This document shows, in pieces, positions 53,037 through 64,000 of a stretch of DNA of 64,000 bases (within the stretch, counting starts at the first letter, position 1; every line of letters starts with the position of its first letter). Position numbers and translations under genes: made by a program. Under the pieces are notes generated by a model, which had not been told where the DNA came from, searched no databases, and worked only from the letters and a program-made list of their open reading frames with translations. The DNA comes from Cololabis saira (taxonomy: Eukaryota; Chordata; Actinopteri; Beloniformes; Belonidae): the NCBI RefSeq assembly GCF_033807715.1, contig NC_084592.1:29887419-29951418 (forward strand), read 5' to 3'.

Positions 53037-54229
53037 AATTAATAAAACTCCCAAAACCAGAGACCGGAAAGGTCACAGATTTAGTTTTTATTGTGGGTGA
53101 TGTCAGTGCTCTGACACCCTGAAACATTTTGGAAACTCTGCGAAACTGAGCCTCTCTGTTTAAGTGACAGTTTAGTACAGAAATTGCACCTAGGATTCCC
53201 AGGCTGAAAATGTGTCTGTGTCCAACCTGGAGCTTGCCAGGTCATTTCTGACTGAAGGCACTTTAAAGCCAGAGAAAGTAATCCTTTGTTCTCCTATTTT
53301 TTTTCACTGTTTGGGTATCTATTTCCATATATTTCATATTAACTTCTGAAAACATAATGCTTGAACTAAATTCTAAAAATGTACAGGTTTTTGACACATG
53401 CAGTTCATGCAGAATGAAGGACTTTATTACAATTCTCCCAAATACCTCATTTAAACTGTTGTTGTTCAATGTCCTTTTTTCTTTTTTATAGCCGGTAATG
53501 CTGCAACCTCTTCAATAAAAACACACTCAACCTCAGTTCCTTTATAATTATTGATCCAGAAGATGCACCAGAGCTCTTTGGTCTGAGAAGCCAGTTTTCT
53601 GTTCATTAGAAACATGACATAAGAAGTGTGCTCTTTCAGTGGCAGTCCATTAAAACAATTTGAACAAAGTGGAAAAAAAATGATCTTCACCTTTCATACT
53701 TTCCAGCCAGTTAAATGACTAATGGCTTCTGAGATGTGTTAAGTAAAAACCCTATTAATCTTAATTCCATACAGTAAAGGTATTAATATAATATTGGTAA
53801 AATTGTTGAATATGTTTAATCAGTACTGTCACTCACAGTAAGATAGGGCTCATGGCTGGGGTCTTTCTCTGCAGTTTGTGCTCTTAGCAATGCTAGCTAT
53901 ACTGTACTATACTATACTGTCGGAATTGGAGAGTTCTTCCTGCTTATCTGGAAGTCAGCGGACTCTCCTGAATCAATGGACATACAGTACCTGGTTCTAT
54001 AGACAAACAACTCAGTGAAAAGAGTCTCTGTTCTACAAACTTCCTGTCATTTCTCACACCTGCACTTTTGCAAGTTCCCTGTGTCCTGTTGTATAATTAG
54101 TATCCTGCTGGCTTTAGGCATAAGCTGTTTAAGTTGTCAGCATATTCGCAGTATTGTTGAAGTTAGAGCGTCGGACCAACTCATCCGTGGACTCGCGCAA
54201 GTCCCCTGACTCACCTGAGGTTACGGACG
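53037..54229. other. Sequence without recognisable gene
   Basis: AT-rich. Short frames (53263-53690 minus) have no recognisable domain. A short CTATACTGTACTATAC repeat lies at 53895-53920. Confidence 0.45.
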
Positions 54230-54350
54230 CCATTTACAGAGGCTGTAAATGGCCTTGTGCAGGCAGTGCAGGTTTGAGTCCCGGCCTGTCGTTCTTTACA
54301 GTATGTCTTCCCCCCTCTCTACTTTCCCAATAAAGGCCACTACTGCCACA
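54230..54350 (+). mobile_element. tRNA-derived SINE fragment, second family
   Basis: GGTTTGAGTCCCGGCCTGTC (box B-like) is followed by TTCTTTACAGTATGTCTTCC and CCCAATAAAGGCC. This matches the complement of 21056-21160. The tRNA-like head is partly replaced. Confidence 0.6.
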
Positions 54351-54362
54351 TAATACATCCTT

Positions 54363-54597
54363 ACTTAACCTGTTAACCCCTATGGATTCTGGAGGTGTGT
54401 TTCGCCTAAGATGGCCTATCCAAATTAAATCAACAATATCTCCACAATTATAAGGACAATATGCATAATCTTGGTCTCAATGGATATCTAAGACCCCAAA
54501 TTGTGAATGTTGAGAAAATTGTGATAAACCAAAAAAAAAAAAGATGTTTTTGTTCTTGTCTAATTCTTTTTTTAGTTTGCACAGTGAAAAACATCAT
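54363..54597 (+). repeat. Dispersed repeat, copy 1
   Basis: It shares long exact stretches with 62140-62400, such as ACAATATGCATAATCTTGGT and TATCTCCACAATTATAAGGA, in the same order. It has no coding content. The family is unnamed here. Confidence 0.75.
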
Positions 54598-54765
54598 GAA
54601 TTCAATTCAATTTTATTTATATTGCGTCTATTACAACCGAAGTTGTCTCTAGGCGCTTTCCAGAGACCCAGAACATGAACCCCGAGCAATTATTACATAA
54701 ACAGACAGAGAGAATGAAGAACAGAGAAAGGAGAGACACAGACACAATGGTTAACTGGTGCACTA
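54598..54765 (-). mobile_element. LINE 3' end with (AATTC)n tail
   Basis: AATTCAATTCAATTTTATTT, GTTGTCTCTAGGCGCTTTCC, then ACCCAGAACATGAACCCCGA complement the terminus at 61700-61830. It is 5'-truncated. Confidence 0.75.
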
Positions 54766-56159
54766 CAGGGATGACTATACAAGCAGATGTAGACAGCAGA
54801 CACTGAGGTGGTCAGAGGGGGACACAACTGTTTTTGTTTGCATTACTAATTTCTGATGGCGATTATAACTACTTTTCTTTGTAATCATCTATAGTTATTG
54901 ATTTTTAAATTAACAATAGGAAGGTGTATCTTAAATTTAGCCCTTAAGTGAAGGCATACCAAAAAAGACTCTTTCATCAGAAAATTCAATTCTGAAATGA
55001 TGTTATTTTGAAATGAGCAGCCAGCATTCAAAACAAAACAAATCTGCAATAGAGGAAGTCAGTTAAATAAACAAATAAAGCATTAACAGAATGCATTCCC
55101 TCTGCTGCCCACTATTATTTGCAATTAGTGATGTGGCTTGTAAACTAAATTCTAAACATCTCCCACTTCCCACGAGGTTGTGAGAGGCAAGTTAACACAG
55201 ATGTCAATTTCATGGATTGTGCTTGTGTTCCTACAAAGGCCCACAGGAAAGATCCTTCCATTTCATGGATGGTTTGTTTTAAAACTGACCCACTACCTGC
55301 ATTTACTTTCTTCAGAGCGGTATATCAATCAGTGCAAAGAAACATTTACATTTAGTTCCGTGTAGTGTCCAAACCACAGAGGGTGCTTCAGAGACATTAA
55401 CAAGATATTGATAAGCTGTCAAAAGAAAAGACGAGAAAAGTGCAACTGCCAGCAAGTTACAGGAAGGTCTGTTATCTAGTCTACCCAAATTCCCATCTGA
55501 ACTCCTTGAATGATTTATTTCTCCCTTTCTTTTAAAACGTTATTAAAGTGAGTGACAAACACAAGTCTGTTATGTTTGATGTACCAGTCTGAATTTTGTT
55601 TTTATACTTCAAATGTTTACTTTTTTAAATTGGACCACACATTCACTCACAATGCATTATGTCCTATGCCAAGTCTTTCCTTCACTTAGGCAGCCATGCT
55701 ATTTTGTTTTTACTGCAGTAAAAGATGCAAAAATTCACTGTATGATTGTAATTAGATATCTAATTCCAACAAAGTCAGATGGTGTATCTCTCCATTCAGT
55801 TGACATCAACATGGTCAATCACAGTAGCAATCCAATAATGTCTTCTTATAGTTGCAATGGATTCATTTAATTTGGGGTTAATTGGAGGTTTCATCTAAAC
55901 TCCTGATTTGAAACTGGAAACTCAGAATTTTTTTAATGTGACCTGTTTCATGTGCATCATGTTTATAAGCTCAGTGTTGTCTGTGGTCACCATCAGTTTT
56001 CACAGGAACTGATTTTGAAAGATATTAAATGGAAAAGGCCTGACTCTCTAAAGCAGCTATGAATATTACAGTAGGTCACATATCCAAGCAGTTTTTTCCA
56101 GTTGCGTTCATTGTTGTGTCTAAAAATGATGCGCAGTGCCGACCCAATCAGAAACGGTA
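54766..56159. other. Sequence without recognisable gene
   Basis: Short frames only (55180-55365, 55613-55870). No repeat is named. Confidence 0.45.
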
Positions 56160-56415
56160 CAGATATTTTGGGATTTTTTTTATATATAAAAAAAATACAT
56201 GACTTCACACAATACACGCGCTGGGTGACGCCTCTGCTCCGACGTCGTTGCTACGGCAACCCGTCAGATCAGTCAATGATGTGGCCCAGTCTGAACAGAG
56301 CCAGATGCGATTTGGACACTTGCTAAAAACAGTGTGGACAGTCAGCCCTGAAAATCGGATATGAGAAGGAATCGGATATGAATCAGATTTGCCTGCAGTC
56401 TGAACGCGGCCTAAA
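56160..56415. mobile_element. MITE end (GCAGTCTGAACGCGGCC type)
   Basis: The right end reads GCAGTCTGAACGCGGCCTAA, and inner motifs GAATCGGATATGAATCAGAT are typical of a frequent fish MITE. The left end was not found. Confidence 0.5.
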
Positions 56416-57234
56416 AGCCCCATTATCCCCAAGTATCCAGACAATACTGATGATTATGGAAATCAACAGTTCTCTGGTGTAATAGTCACATAGTGACAAT
56501 TTTATTTCAAACACAGATAATTTGCAAAGAAAAAAGTAATGTCATACATCCAATATATATATTTTCCCATTTACATTTCCCATGTACATTGATTTCCCAT
56601 AATACAAAACATGTTCACTTTTAATCTTATGTAATACTTTTAAAGCCCTGAAATGTAATTAGTTTAATACATTTTGACTCTATATTTTGAGACAGTTCCA
56701 ATCAGCAGCACTGTGGATGATTGTATTATTTACACAGTTTGGAGTGACACTGTCATGAGGCTAGGCAGTAGAAATGCTCTAAATTCCAAACAAAGTACTT
56801 AAACATTTTGACACTGCATTTCCTGTGTACTGTAAGACATGCATAAAGTATAAAAGATGGAATTACTGATTGAAACACATTGATACACAATACCCATACA
56901 ATTAAATTACTTTTTACTTTTTAACAACTTTTGAAATTGTTGATATGAGGTTTTTTTTTTGTCTTTTACATGTGGTGGATCTCTCAGTGCAGATGGCCAT
57001 CAGTACAGTGGGTTAAAAAGGATCAAGGGTTTTATGTTTAAAGGTAAGAATTGATATTCATCTCACATTTTTGCACTTAAGTTGTCCTCTCCCACTTGAT
57101 TTAAATTAGCATAATTTAAAATTGAAGGATAGGGAACTCTCACAGGAGTAAGTTGTACTCAACTACATGATCACTGTGACTTAACGTGCACTTTTTGTCA
57201 TCTCAGGCGTGAAGGGCACAAAGATCTGACAATG
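56416..57234. other. Sequence without recognisable gene
   Basis: AT-rich, no domain or repeat recognised. Confidence 0.4.
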
Positions 57235-57704
57235 TTATGACAGAAAATGGCTGTAATAGAGGCAGTCGGTGTAAAACTCCTCATCCAAAATTAAAGACCC
57301 AAACATATTAAGCTTTTGTATTCCCTGATGAGCTGCGACACAATGCCTGTTTGGTTTCTCAGAGGTGTTGGCATGGTGACTTTGGTTGCATGTAGGGCCA
57401 GTGCATCTGTCAGTGGTTCTTGGTTCCTCAGAATACATGTGATCATCTCGAGAGTACTGTTCCATCTTGTTGATACCTCCTGTGCGAGTGCTTCTGTCTT
57501 CTGATTGTGTGCAATTTGCTGCCGTTCAAGCTCTGCAGCTGTGCTATGTTTAAAATGACCCACAACTTTTCTGCATTTTGCCAGTGCGCTGTCAAATGGG
57601 CTGTTCTGCAGAGAAACTGTTATGGATCTTTGTTTTGACATGTATATAACTGTCCTAAGACTTGCTATATTTAATGCATTACCCACATTTTCCAGAATAG
57701 TCAA
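57235..57704 (-). pseudogene. hAT transposase fragment (ZBED-like)
   Basis: The minus-strand frame from 57704 reads CRKVVGHFKHSTAAELERQQ, EVSTRWNSTLEMI and KVTMPT. The order (A..K.R.IVGHFKHS, then STRWNSTL.M..R.L, then a short A-L run) is that of the middle of hAT/ZBED transposases, upstream of the C-terminal dimerisation region. Immediately after, another overlapping frame and stops follow. The BED finger and the catalytic regions are not present. It is an isolated fossil. Confidence 0.85.
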
Positions 57705-57923
57705 AATTGCTTAATAGACAATTTTGCAATAAAAAATCAATTAATAAAAGTTTATCTCAAATACATTTTGTGCAATAACATTTTTATCTCAAAATTCCAA
57801 AAATTATAAAACCAACAAAGCAACTACTATATTAACTATAAATCTGGAAATTAATATTATTAGTTTCAATTTTGAATAAAATGGAGAGTAGAATTGAGAT
57901 GAATCCCAGCTAACACAAACCTT

Positions 57924-58732
57924 TTAAAGGTATTGTGACATGAAAAACACATTTTTCTTGATTTTTTGGGTTTTGTTGGGTGTCTTGACATCAATTACAC
58001 CCAAAAAAAACAAACTTTTAACATTCAGTGTATTGTGTGCTTTCTGGGATTTTCCGCACAATTATGCAAAAACGGCGCATCTGGTTTGGTGGCGGACCGT
58101 TACGTAACGGTCCGCTAAATCACCGCCCCCTCCACCCAGCTCCCTGTCTCCTCTCCTCTCCAACGCACCATAAAGGCTGATTTATGGTTCCGCGTTACAC
58201 CGACGCAGAGCCTACGGCGGAGTGTTACGCGGCGGCGCGCACCGTACGCTGAACCCTACGGCGTACGTAAATCAGGCTTAACACGGAGCTGTTTAGAGCC
58301 CCCTCTGTTCTCATCACCGGAGGACAACTGCTAAAAAGACCCGCGGCCACTGACTGGACTTAAGATAAGGGGACACTGCTGCTTCGCATGCCTTTATTTT
58401 AGTGATTGTTTGCTGTGGACTGCTTCGCCGTGCTGCTTTTCCGTGCATGCTTCGCCTGTCGCTCCCGGCTTAACTCTCCAACGCCGCTGTTAGCGTATTG
58501 CTTGCGGGGAGCTACGGTGCTGCCTTCCAGTCCTCTGGTTGCGGACATCCCCGGGCTGTAGTCGCCCTGTCTGGGCTGTGTGTGTGGGTGTTTGTGGTTC
58601 GGTGTGTGCGTGTGTGTGTGGAGACGGCAGAAGTGTGTAGCAGTTGGGTTGGAGGAGGAGCGGGGCAATGATTGGACGTTGCATGAGCACTCACACGCTT
58701 TCAGCAGATTCCGGTGAAATTCCTGGATTGTC
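57924..58732. mobile_element. TTAA-type MITE, left part with palindrome
   Basis: The left end reads TTAAAGGTATTGTGACATG. It carries a perfect 24-base palindrome at 58092-58115 (GCGGACCGTTAC and its complement). A second MITE is inserted at 58172-58280. No matching right end was found before the LTR fragment at 58733, so the element may be truncated. Confidence 0.5.
58172..58280. mobile_element. Short palindromic MITE, copy 2
   Basis: AAGGCTGATTTATGGTTCCG and the diverged GTACGTAAATCAGGCTTA form the ends. The inner sequence has CCTACGGCG and CCTACGGCGTACG. It is a relative of 23775-23880. Confidence 0.7.
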
Positions 58733-58925
58733 ACGGTTTGTTTAAGTTCCTATTTTATTTTGAAACACTTGACTTTGTGTTTAAGTTCTGTTTTGACTTC
58801 CCTTGTTCCCGTCTGCCCTGATCATCTGCACCTGTGTCTCATCAACCCTTCTGTGTATATCTGGTCTTGTCTTTCCCTTGCTCCCTGCTGGTCCGTACTG
58901 TTTTCACCCTCCTTTTCAACTCTTA
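58733..58925 (+). repeat. Truncated LTR related to 15104-15435
   Basis: It shares TTTAAGTTCTG, TGATCATCTGCACCTGTGTC, TGTGTATATCTGGTCTTGTC and TTTCCCTTGCTC with the solo LTR. The 3' part is missing. Confidence 0.75.
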
Positions 58926-58966
58926 TCTGGAAGTTAACTTTTGTACATATTAAATTAATTTTCAGG

Positions 58967-59330
<364 letters not shown>

Positions 59331-59339
59331 CCATGTGAT

Positions 59340-59955
59340 TATGTCAGATGAAGGGGTAGGGCTAATTTGCACCAATTATGTTCAAGGACTCAAAACCGAG
59401 TCCGATGACACCACGCACGACTCTTTATGTCAAACCATTCAAAGGTTATGGCAGAAAGTAGGAACTATCAAATATGGAACAATCAGATGAAGGGGGGGCG
59501 TGCTTTTTGGCGTCTATCGTCGCCACGGTAACACTTTTGACTGAGAAAAGTAAGGTCCATCGTCGCAGGATCGAGACACACATTTTGATGTATAACACCC
59601 CTGGGTGCACGTTACGGTTCGGGCAGCATTAACTGGCGAAGAAATGGCATAAATTGCGGCAAAATTACACGATTAATTTTAAAATGGCCGACTTCCTGTT
59701 CGGTTTCGGCCATGGCACCAAGAGACTTTTCTTTAAGTTGCGACATGATACAGGTGTGTACCGATTTTTGTGCATGTACGTCAAACCGTATTGTGAGGCT
59801 TGAGGCACGAAGTTTTCTAGGGGGCGCTGTTGGGCCATTTGGGGCACGTTTAGGGGTGCAATAAGGCCCTCATTATGTTGGGGAAAAAAATAAAAAATGT
59901 ATTCCTACAGATACAATATGGCCTTCGCACTGTCAGTGCTCGGGCCCTAATAATA
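59340..59955 (+). repeat. Repeat of 139-bp units, copy 3 (truncated)
   Basis: It contains CAAAACCGAGTCCGATGACA, AAATGGCCGACTTCCTGTTC, and the 3' phrase ATTCCTACAGATACAATATG with GTCAGTGCTCGGGCCC. The 5' start is missing. Confidence 0.78.
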
Positions 59956-59989
59956 ATAATAACCACAATCATATTCTGTAACAATGCAC

Positions 59990-60150
59990 CTTTCAATAAC
60001 CATGTCTACCTCACACTGCTGCACCTTTCACTTTTTTTAATTGTATATATGTTAATGAGAGCTGTCATTTTTATATTTACCATACAGTGAACGAAAATAA
60101 CAAGAGTCAAATTACCTGACTTGGCCAAATAAACATGATTCTGATTCTGA
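59990..60150 (+). mobile_element. LINE 3' end with (GATTCT)n tail
   Basis: ACCATGTCTACC, CACCTTTCAC, GAGTCAAATTACCTGAC, then ATGATTCTGATTCTGAT match the complement of the LINE at 4955-5200. Only the terminal part is present. Confidence 0.72.
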
Positions 60151-60203
60151 TATGGTCACTGTTTTTCACTAAATTAGTTTTATTAGTGATTGTACAAGGC
60201 ACA

Positions 60204-60467
60204 GCACGGTGGCTTGGTGGTTAGCACTGTTGCCTCACAGCAAGAAGGTTCCCGGTTCGACTCCGTGGGGTCTTTCTGTGTGGAGTTTGCATGTTCTCCC
60301 CGTGCTCGCGGGGGTTCCCTCCGGGTACTCTGGCCACTGTCCAAAAACATGCATAGCCTACTAGGTTAATTGATGATCATAAATTGCCCGTAGGTGTGAG
60401 TTTGTCTGGTTGTTCGTCTGTATATGTGGCCCTGTGATGGACAGGTGACCTGTCCAGGGTGGAACGC
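60204..60467 (+). mobile_element. tRNA-derived SINE, (CCAT)n family
   Basis: GCACGGTGGCTTGGTGGTTA, box B GGTTCGACTCC (60254-60264), then the body (GAGTTTGCATGTTCTCCC, CCAAAAACATGC, AATTGCCCGTAGGTG). It is truncated before the tail. Confidence 0.85.
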
Positions 60468-60954
60468 CAATTCATTCAAAATTAAATAAATAATAATAAA
60501 TACTTAAATTATGAAATATTAAATAAACATAATCTGACAATGAAAAAAACATTTTATAAAATCTTTACTTTTTAAATGACAACTTTTTTATTTAATGACA
60601 AATTATTTCAAATTGGTATATTTATTTCATGGCACTTTTATTTCATAATGGAATATTTATTTATTTCATGATACTTTTATTTTGAAATGCCAGGTTTATG
60701 TATTAAACTTCATGACACTTTTATTTATATCATGGCTCTTTTATTTCATGTTCTTATATTCAAATGAAGGGGCATGGTTTTATATGTTGGTGTGGCCAGT
60801 CTTGAACTCTTCATGTGGGACAGGAAAGCCGGAAGAAAACAGAAACCTATATGCAGAACTTCCCACGCACCCGCCTTATGACCCGTGGTGACCGAGCTTT
60901 CAAGGTTATGGCCGCTAAATTTTGGTAGGCTCTGCCTGCACCTTTTACATCTAT
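60468..60954. other. AT-rich sequence with ATTTATTTCATG motifs
   Basis: Repeated TTATTTCATG(A/G)CAC-type phrases occur at 60580-60750 in loose tandem. No gene. Confidence 0.5.
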
Positions 60955-61183
60955 TGAGTCTGTGAGCTTTTTTAAAAACCAACTAAAAACCAACCTTGTT
61001 TTAAGTTATTTTATGTTTTTTTTCTATCATGTATTCAATGTATTTTATTGCTCTAAACTGTTTTTATTCTGTAAAGCACTTTGTGACAAATGTCTGTGAA
61101 AAGCGCTATATAAATTAACTTTATAAGTCCTGCTCAATATTTCTTCCCTCCTAAAGGGGAGTTTTTCCTTGCAACTGTTTGGC
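60955..61183 (+). mobile_element. LINE 3' end fragment
   Basis: GTAAAGCACTTTGTGACAAA then GAAAAGCGCTATATAAATTA is a very common fish LINE terminus. The following CTAAAGGGGAGTTTTTCCTT belongs to the same kind of 3' end. A MITE inserts at 61184. Confidence 0.6.
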
Positions 61184-61678
61184 TTAAAGGAGACATATTA
61201 TGAAAAACAAGTTTTTTCTTGCTTTAACATATATAAAGTGGTCTCCCCTCAGCCTGCCAACTCAGAGAAGGAGGAAAGCAACCAAATTCTGCAGTGTCTG
61301 TACAGCCGCCCGGATGAGCCATCCAGTGTGATGTGGCTTCTACGAGCCGTTCAGATTCTGCTCCCGTTGTTACGTAACGACAGGAGCGATGCGTGAAACC
61401 ACGGCCACAACTAACTCCGCCGGGCCGGAGCTTCCGCCATTTTTTCGTAGCGGTGTATCGCGTCAGGCAGCCAATCAGCACAGTGCCTCATTATCAGCCT
61501 CCTATCAGCCACTCAGAATCCCACATAGAGAATGCGGTTAGAGAATGGGATGATAAAGACATGGCTCAGAGGCTGAATTTCTAATTTATTTAGCAAAAAC
61601 AATCCTTGCAAGCTTGTTTTTAAGACATTCAAGGCCTGTTTAAAATAGGTATTAGATTCCATATTAGGTCCCCTTTAA
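61184..61678. mobile_element. TTAA-flanked MITE, copy 2 of the 24118 family
   Basis: Ends TTAAAGGAGACATATTATG and CATATTAGGTCCCCTTTAA are inverted and bounded by TTAA. It carries the palindrome CTCCCGTTGTTACGTAAC with complement around 61361-61386. It interrupts the LINE ends on either side. Confidence 0.78.
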
Positions 61679-61830
61679 GGTTTTTCTCCCACTAGGGGAG
61701 TTTTTTTACCTGCCACTGTTTATGTTATGTTTATGTAATACTTGCTCGGGGTCATGTTCTGGGTCTCTGGAAAGCGCTTACAGACAACTTCTGTTGTAAT
61801 AGACGCTATATAAATAAAATTGAATTGAAT
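61679..61830 (+). mobile_element. LINE 3' end with (AATTG)n tail
   Basis: TTTTTCTCCCACTAGGGGAG, TTGCTCGGGGTCATGTTCTG, AATAGACGCTATATAAATAA, then AAATTGAATTGAAT. It is the best copy of the family also at 8557 and 54598. Confidence 0.75.
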
Positions 61831-61847
61831 ATGGAGTCTCTATCTGC

Positions 61848-62074
61848 TACGCCTGGGCGATAAACCAAAAATGTACTGTTAACGACATTCACTGCTTTTA
61901 CCGACGTCAATTTTCCCTTAACTCAGAGCAGCTGTCTGGAGTTACCGACCAATCAGCCAATCTGAAAATAGATTTTCTTGTTGCCGGTTAAGGGTTATCG
62001 TACATTTATCGTTATCGGGGTAAAACTGCCTAATTTATGGTGATAATGATTTGAGGCGATATCGCCCAGCCCTA
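61848..62074. mobile_element. hAT-type MITE (GGGCTGGGCGATA)
   Basis: Ends TACGCCTGGGCGATA and ATATCGCCCAGCCCTA are inverted. The flanks CTATCTGC (61840-61847) and CTCTCTGC (62075-62082) form an 8-bp target duplication with one mismatch. The interior has AACGACATT and ATCGTTATCGGGGTA motifs and no coding region. Confidence 0.78.
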
Positions 62075-62139
62075 CTCTCTGCCTCTTTTGCCACTACAAC
62101 TGATATCAAAATGGATACATGAGGACCTGTTAGATTAAA

Positions 62140-62400
62140 TCTGTTCACCCCTAGGGATTTTGGAGGTAAATTTCACCTGAACAGGCCTATCCAAATTAAA
62201 TAAACCATATCTCCACAATTATAAGGACAATATGCATAATCTTGGTCTCAATGGTTAGCTAAGACCTCACAGCATTTCTAGTGTCACAAAAATTGTGAAT
62301 GTTCATATGCCTGAGTAAATTGTGACAAACCAAAGAAAAAAAATGAAACTTTTATTCTTGTCTAATTTTTTTTGTTTTCACAGTGGAAAACACCATGATA
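62140..62400 (+). repeat. Dispersed repeat, copy 2
   Basis: It is a relative of 54363-54597. Here it has an extra segment (CACAGCATTTCTAGTGTCAC) missing from the first copy. No coding content. Confidence 0.75.
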
Positions 62401-64000
62401 GTAATGCATATAATTGGAAAGACACCACTACCTGGATTCAGCAACTCCTTGACTACAACTGTACCAAGTTACATGACAATAACTAGCATATAGATTTTAT
62501 AAATGTTTTAGTGTGGATAGTACCAGGCCGACTCTGTATTTGGGCACTACCTATACTGTGCCAAAATGTGTTTTTACCCTTTTTGACGGAACATGGATAT
62601 AAAATACTTTTGATGATACATGATTTTGTGAATGTAAAATCTCAATCCAAAAATCACTGCGCTCTGTGCAGTTCTCTCTGTGGGTGTCTCTCTCTATGCG
62701 CTGTGCAACTGTGCCTCACCGATCCAAGATGGCTGCCGCTCTCCTGCGTTTACGTTCAACAGTAGAAGCCTGATGGATGAAGTCTCATTCAACTGTAATA
62801 CCTCGTTTGAAAGCTCGCGACATGTAGAATGTCAACAAACTTTACTTTACGTAAATTGCCAAAAGCCACGAGAAGTCAACAAAATGGCCGTGACTGGCAG
62901 GATATGAAATATGAAGGATTAAGCCGTGAATTTTGGACAAAGAATGGTGTGGATAGACTGAAAATGAATACGAAACGGTAAGGAAATATACTGCTTTTGG
63001 TCGGAATATCTTTGGGATTTGCTGACGTACTACGGTATGTGATGAACACGTAATCTGATGTGCTGGTTGTGAAATGTGAATTTTGGCTTTCTGTTTGTTT
63101 TGAGATTGGCATGAAGTGGTCGCTTTCCTGGTTTCATATGATACCCACTACGTTGGGGTGAAGAAATTTGATCTTGCATTCTGTTGCGTTTTGTTGCGGG
63201 TGTTGCTCGTGTTGGGGGTGCCATCTTTGTTGCATATATATTTTTAAGTTGTTATAAATCAAATACTTTGTTGGCAAAATGTACTTGGAGTGTTTACATA
63301 TTGACTTTAGGGCTTTTTGTTTGAGAAACAGTTGAAAAAAAATACCCTGACAGCACTTGAGTAACTTTTTCCACACAGGAACTGATGCATACAGCTGCTA
63401 GGGGGGAAGGGGTTAAGACAAACCTCGGAGGTGAGTTATTCGCGGGGCAGCTCAACACATTCCCTCGCGTCAGTTATTGTAAAAGGGGTACATGACACAC
63501 TAATCCATGCAGTATTCGCCAATGTAAAAGGGGCTTGTGTTTTGTTTGGCCCCTCATGGGATTACGGACAGCTAAAACCGAATTTAGCAGATAGATGCCT
63601 TCTAAAGTACAGTTTGAAGTCCACTAGCTTTTGTTTTACCTTCCCTTGGGCAACCATGAGAGCAGTTAGTGTACTTGTTACAAGACATGAATTTCCCAAG
63701 TTTTACAACTTCCAGGAAGAAGTCATTACTTCATTACTTCTGTCTTGCAACATGGAAGTATGCATAGAGATTTCAAGTACATAAAGGTAAATCAAGCATT
63801 TACTTTAAAGTAACTATCTTACACCCTGGTTAAATTTCCAAAATATCCTGCCGTCACATTACGATGTAGCGGTAAAATATTAATGTCTATCAACCACCAT
63901 AATCCGGATTTAAACCCATCAATTGTACAATAATACTGCAAATACCACTATGTTAACTCAGGCAGAGAGTACTAAAGCCATGTTGGTATTGGCTGATTGG
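62401..64000. other. Sequence without recognisable gene
   Basis: The window ends in ordinary DNA. Frames at 62511-62907 and 63431-63784 show no domain that I know. The first part may belong to the same dispersed repeat as 62140, because copy 1 is cut off at the equivalent point. Confidence 0.4.

Noticed and set aside
52753..53127. 124-codon frame with repeated LPSF units, and GRKE repeats on the other strand
   Set aside because: They come from the (GGAA)n tract.
63431..63784. 117-codon plus-strand frame
   Set aside because: No domain, signal or neighbour supports it; it may be chance.

Overview
The window looks like non-coding chromosomal DNA from a ray-finned fish (teleost, probably percomorph). 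The evidence is the repeat content: tRNA-derived SINEs with a (CCAT)n tail, BEL/Pao and Ty3/Gypsy retrotransposons with fish-type domains, a proline-tRNA-primed endogenous retrovirus, LINE 3' ends with short tandem tails, many MITEs and long (TA)n and (GT)n microsatellites. I found no convincing host exon, no functional tRNA or rRNA gene and no prokaryotic feature. The lineage is inferred from these families, not from a marker gene.

Layout. 0.96-7.36 kb is an endogenous retrovirus-type element. Its two 395-bp LTRs read as identical, it has a 4-bp target duplication (CCAT) and a tRNA-Pro primer site, but its interior holds only scraps of pol and an inserted LINE. It sits in the tail of an older SINE whose own 14-bp duplication can still be seen. 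8-13.2 kb holds MITEs and a three-level nest: a hAT MITE inside a SINE-like retroposon inside a repeat built of 139-bp units. 13.2-37 kb is AT-rich sequence with a LINE fragment, a solo LTR, a pogo/Tigger derivative, TTAA-flanked MITEs, palindromic MITEs and Gypsy relics. 37.3-39.3 kb is a deleted Ty3/Gypsy element on the minus strand. 39.3-43.2 kb has no recognisable content.

43.32-50.22 kb is the main coding locus, an almost complete BEL/Pao retrotransposon on the minus strand. It has identical 467-bp LTRs, a 5-bp target duplication (GACAG), and a gag and a pol in one reading frame separated by a single TGA. Pol carries zinc knuckles, protease, reverse transcriptase, RNase H and integrase in order. 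Its last ~35 codons are displaced by a frameshift. The element lies at the left edge of an older MITE.

51.27-53.04 kb is a second copy of the 139-bp-unit repeat, holding a 1,022-bp PIF/Harbinger element that encodes an interrupted Myb/SANT-like protein and no transposase. The remainder, to 64 kb, has a hAT transposase fragment, LINE tails, SINEs, three TTAA or palindromic MITEs, (TA)n tracts and a hAT MITE.

No genes cooperate here in a pathway. What can be read is a history of insertions, whose order is fixed at several points by exact target-site duplications. The two youngest events appear to be the BEL/Pao element and the gutted retroviral element, since each has LTRs with no difference that I could see.
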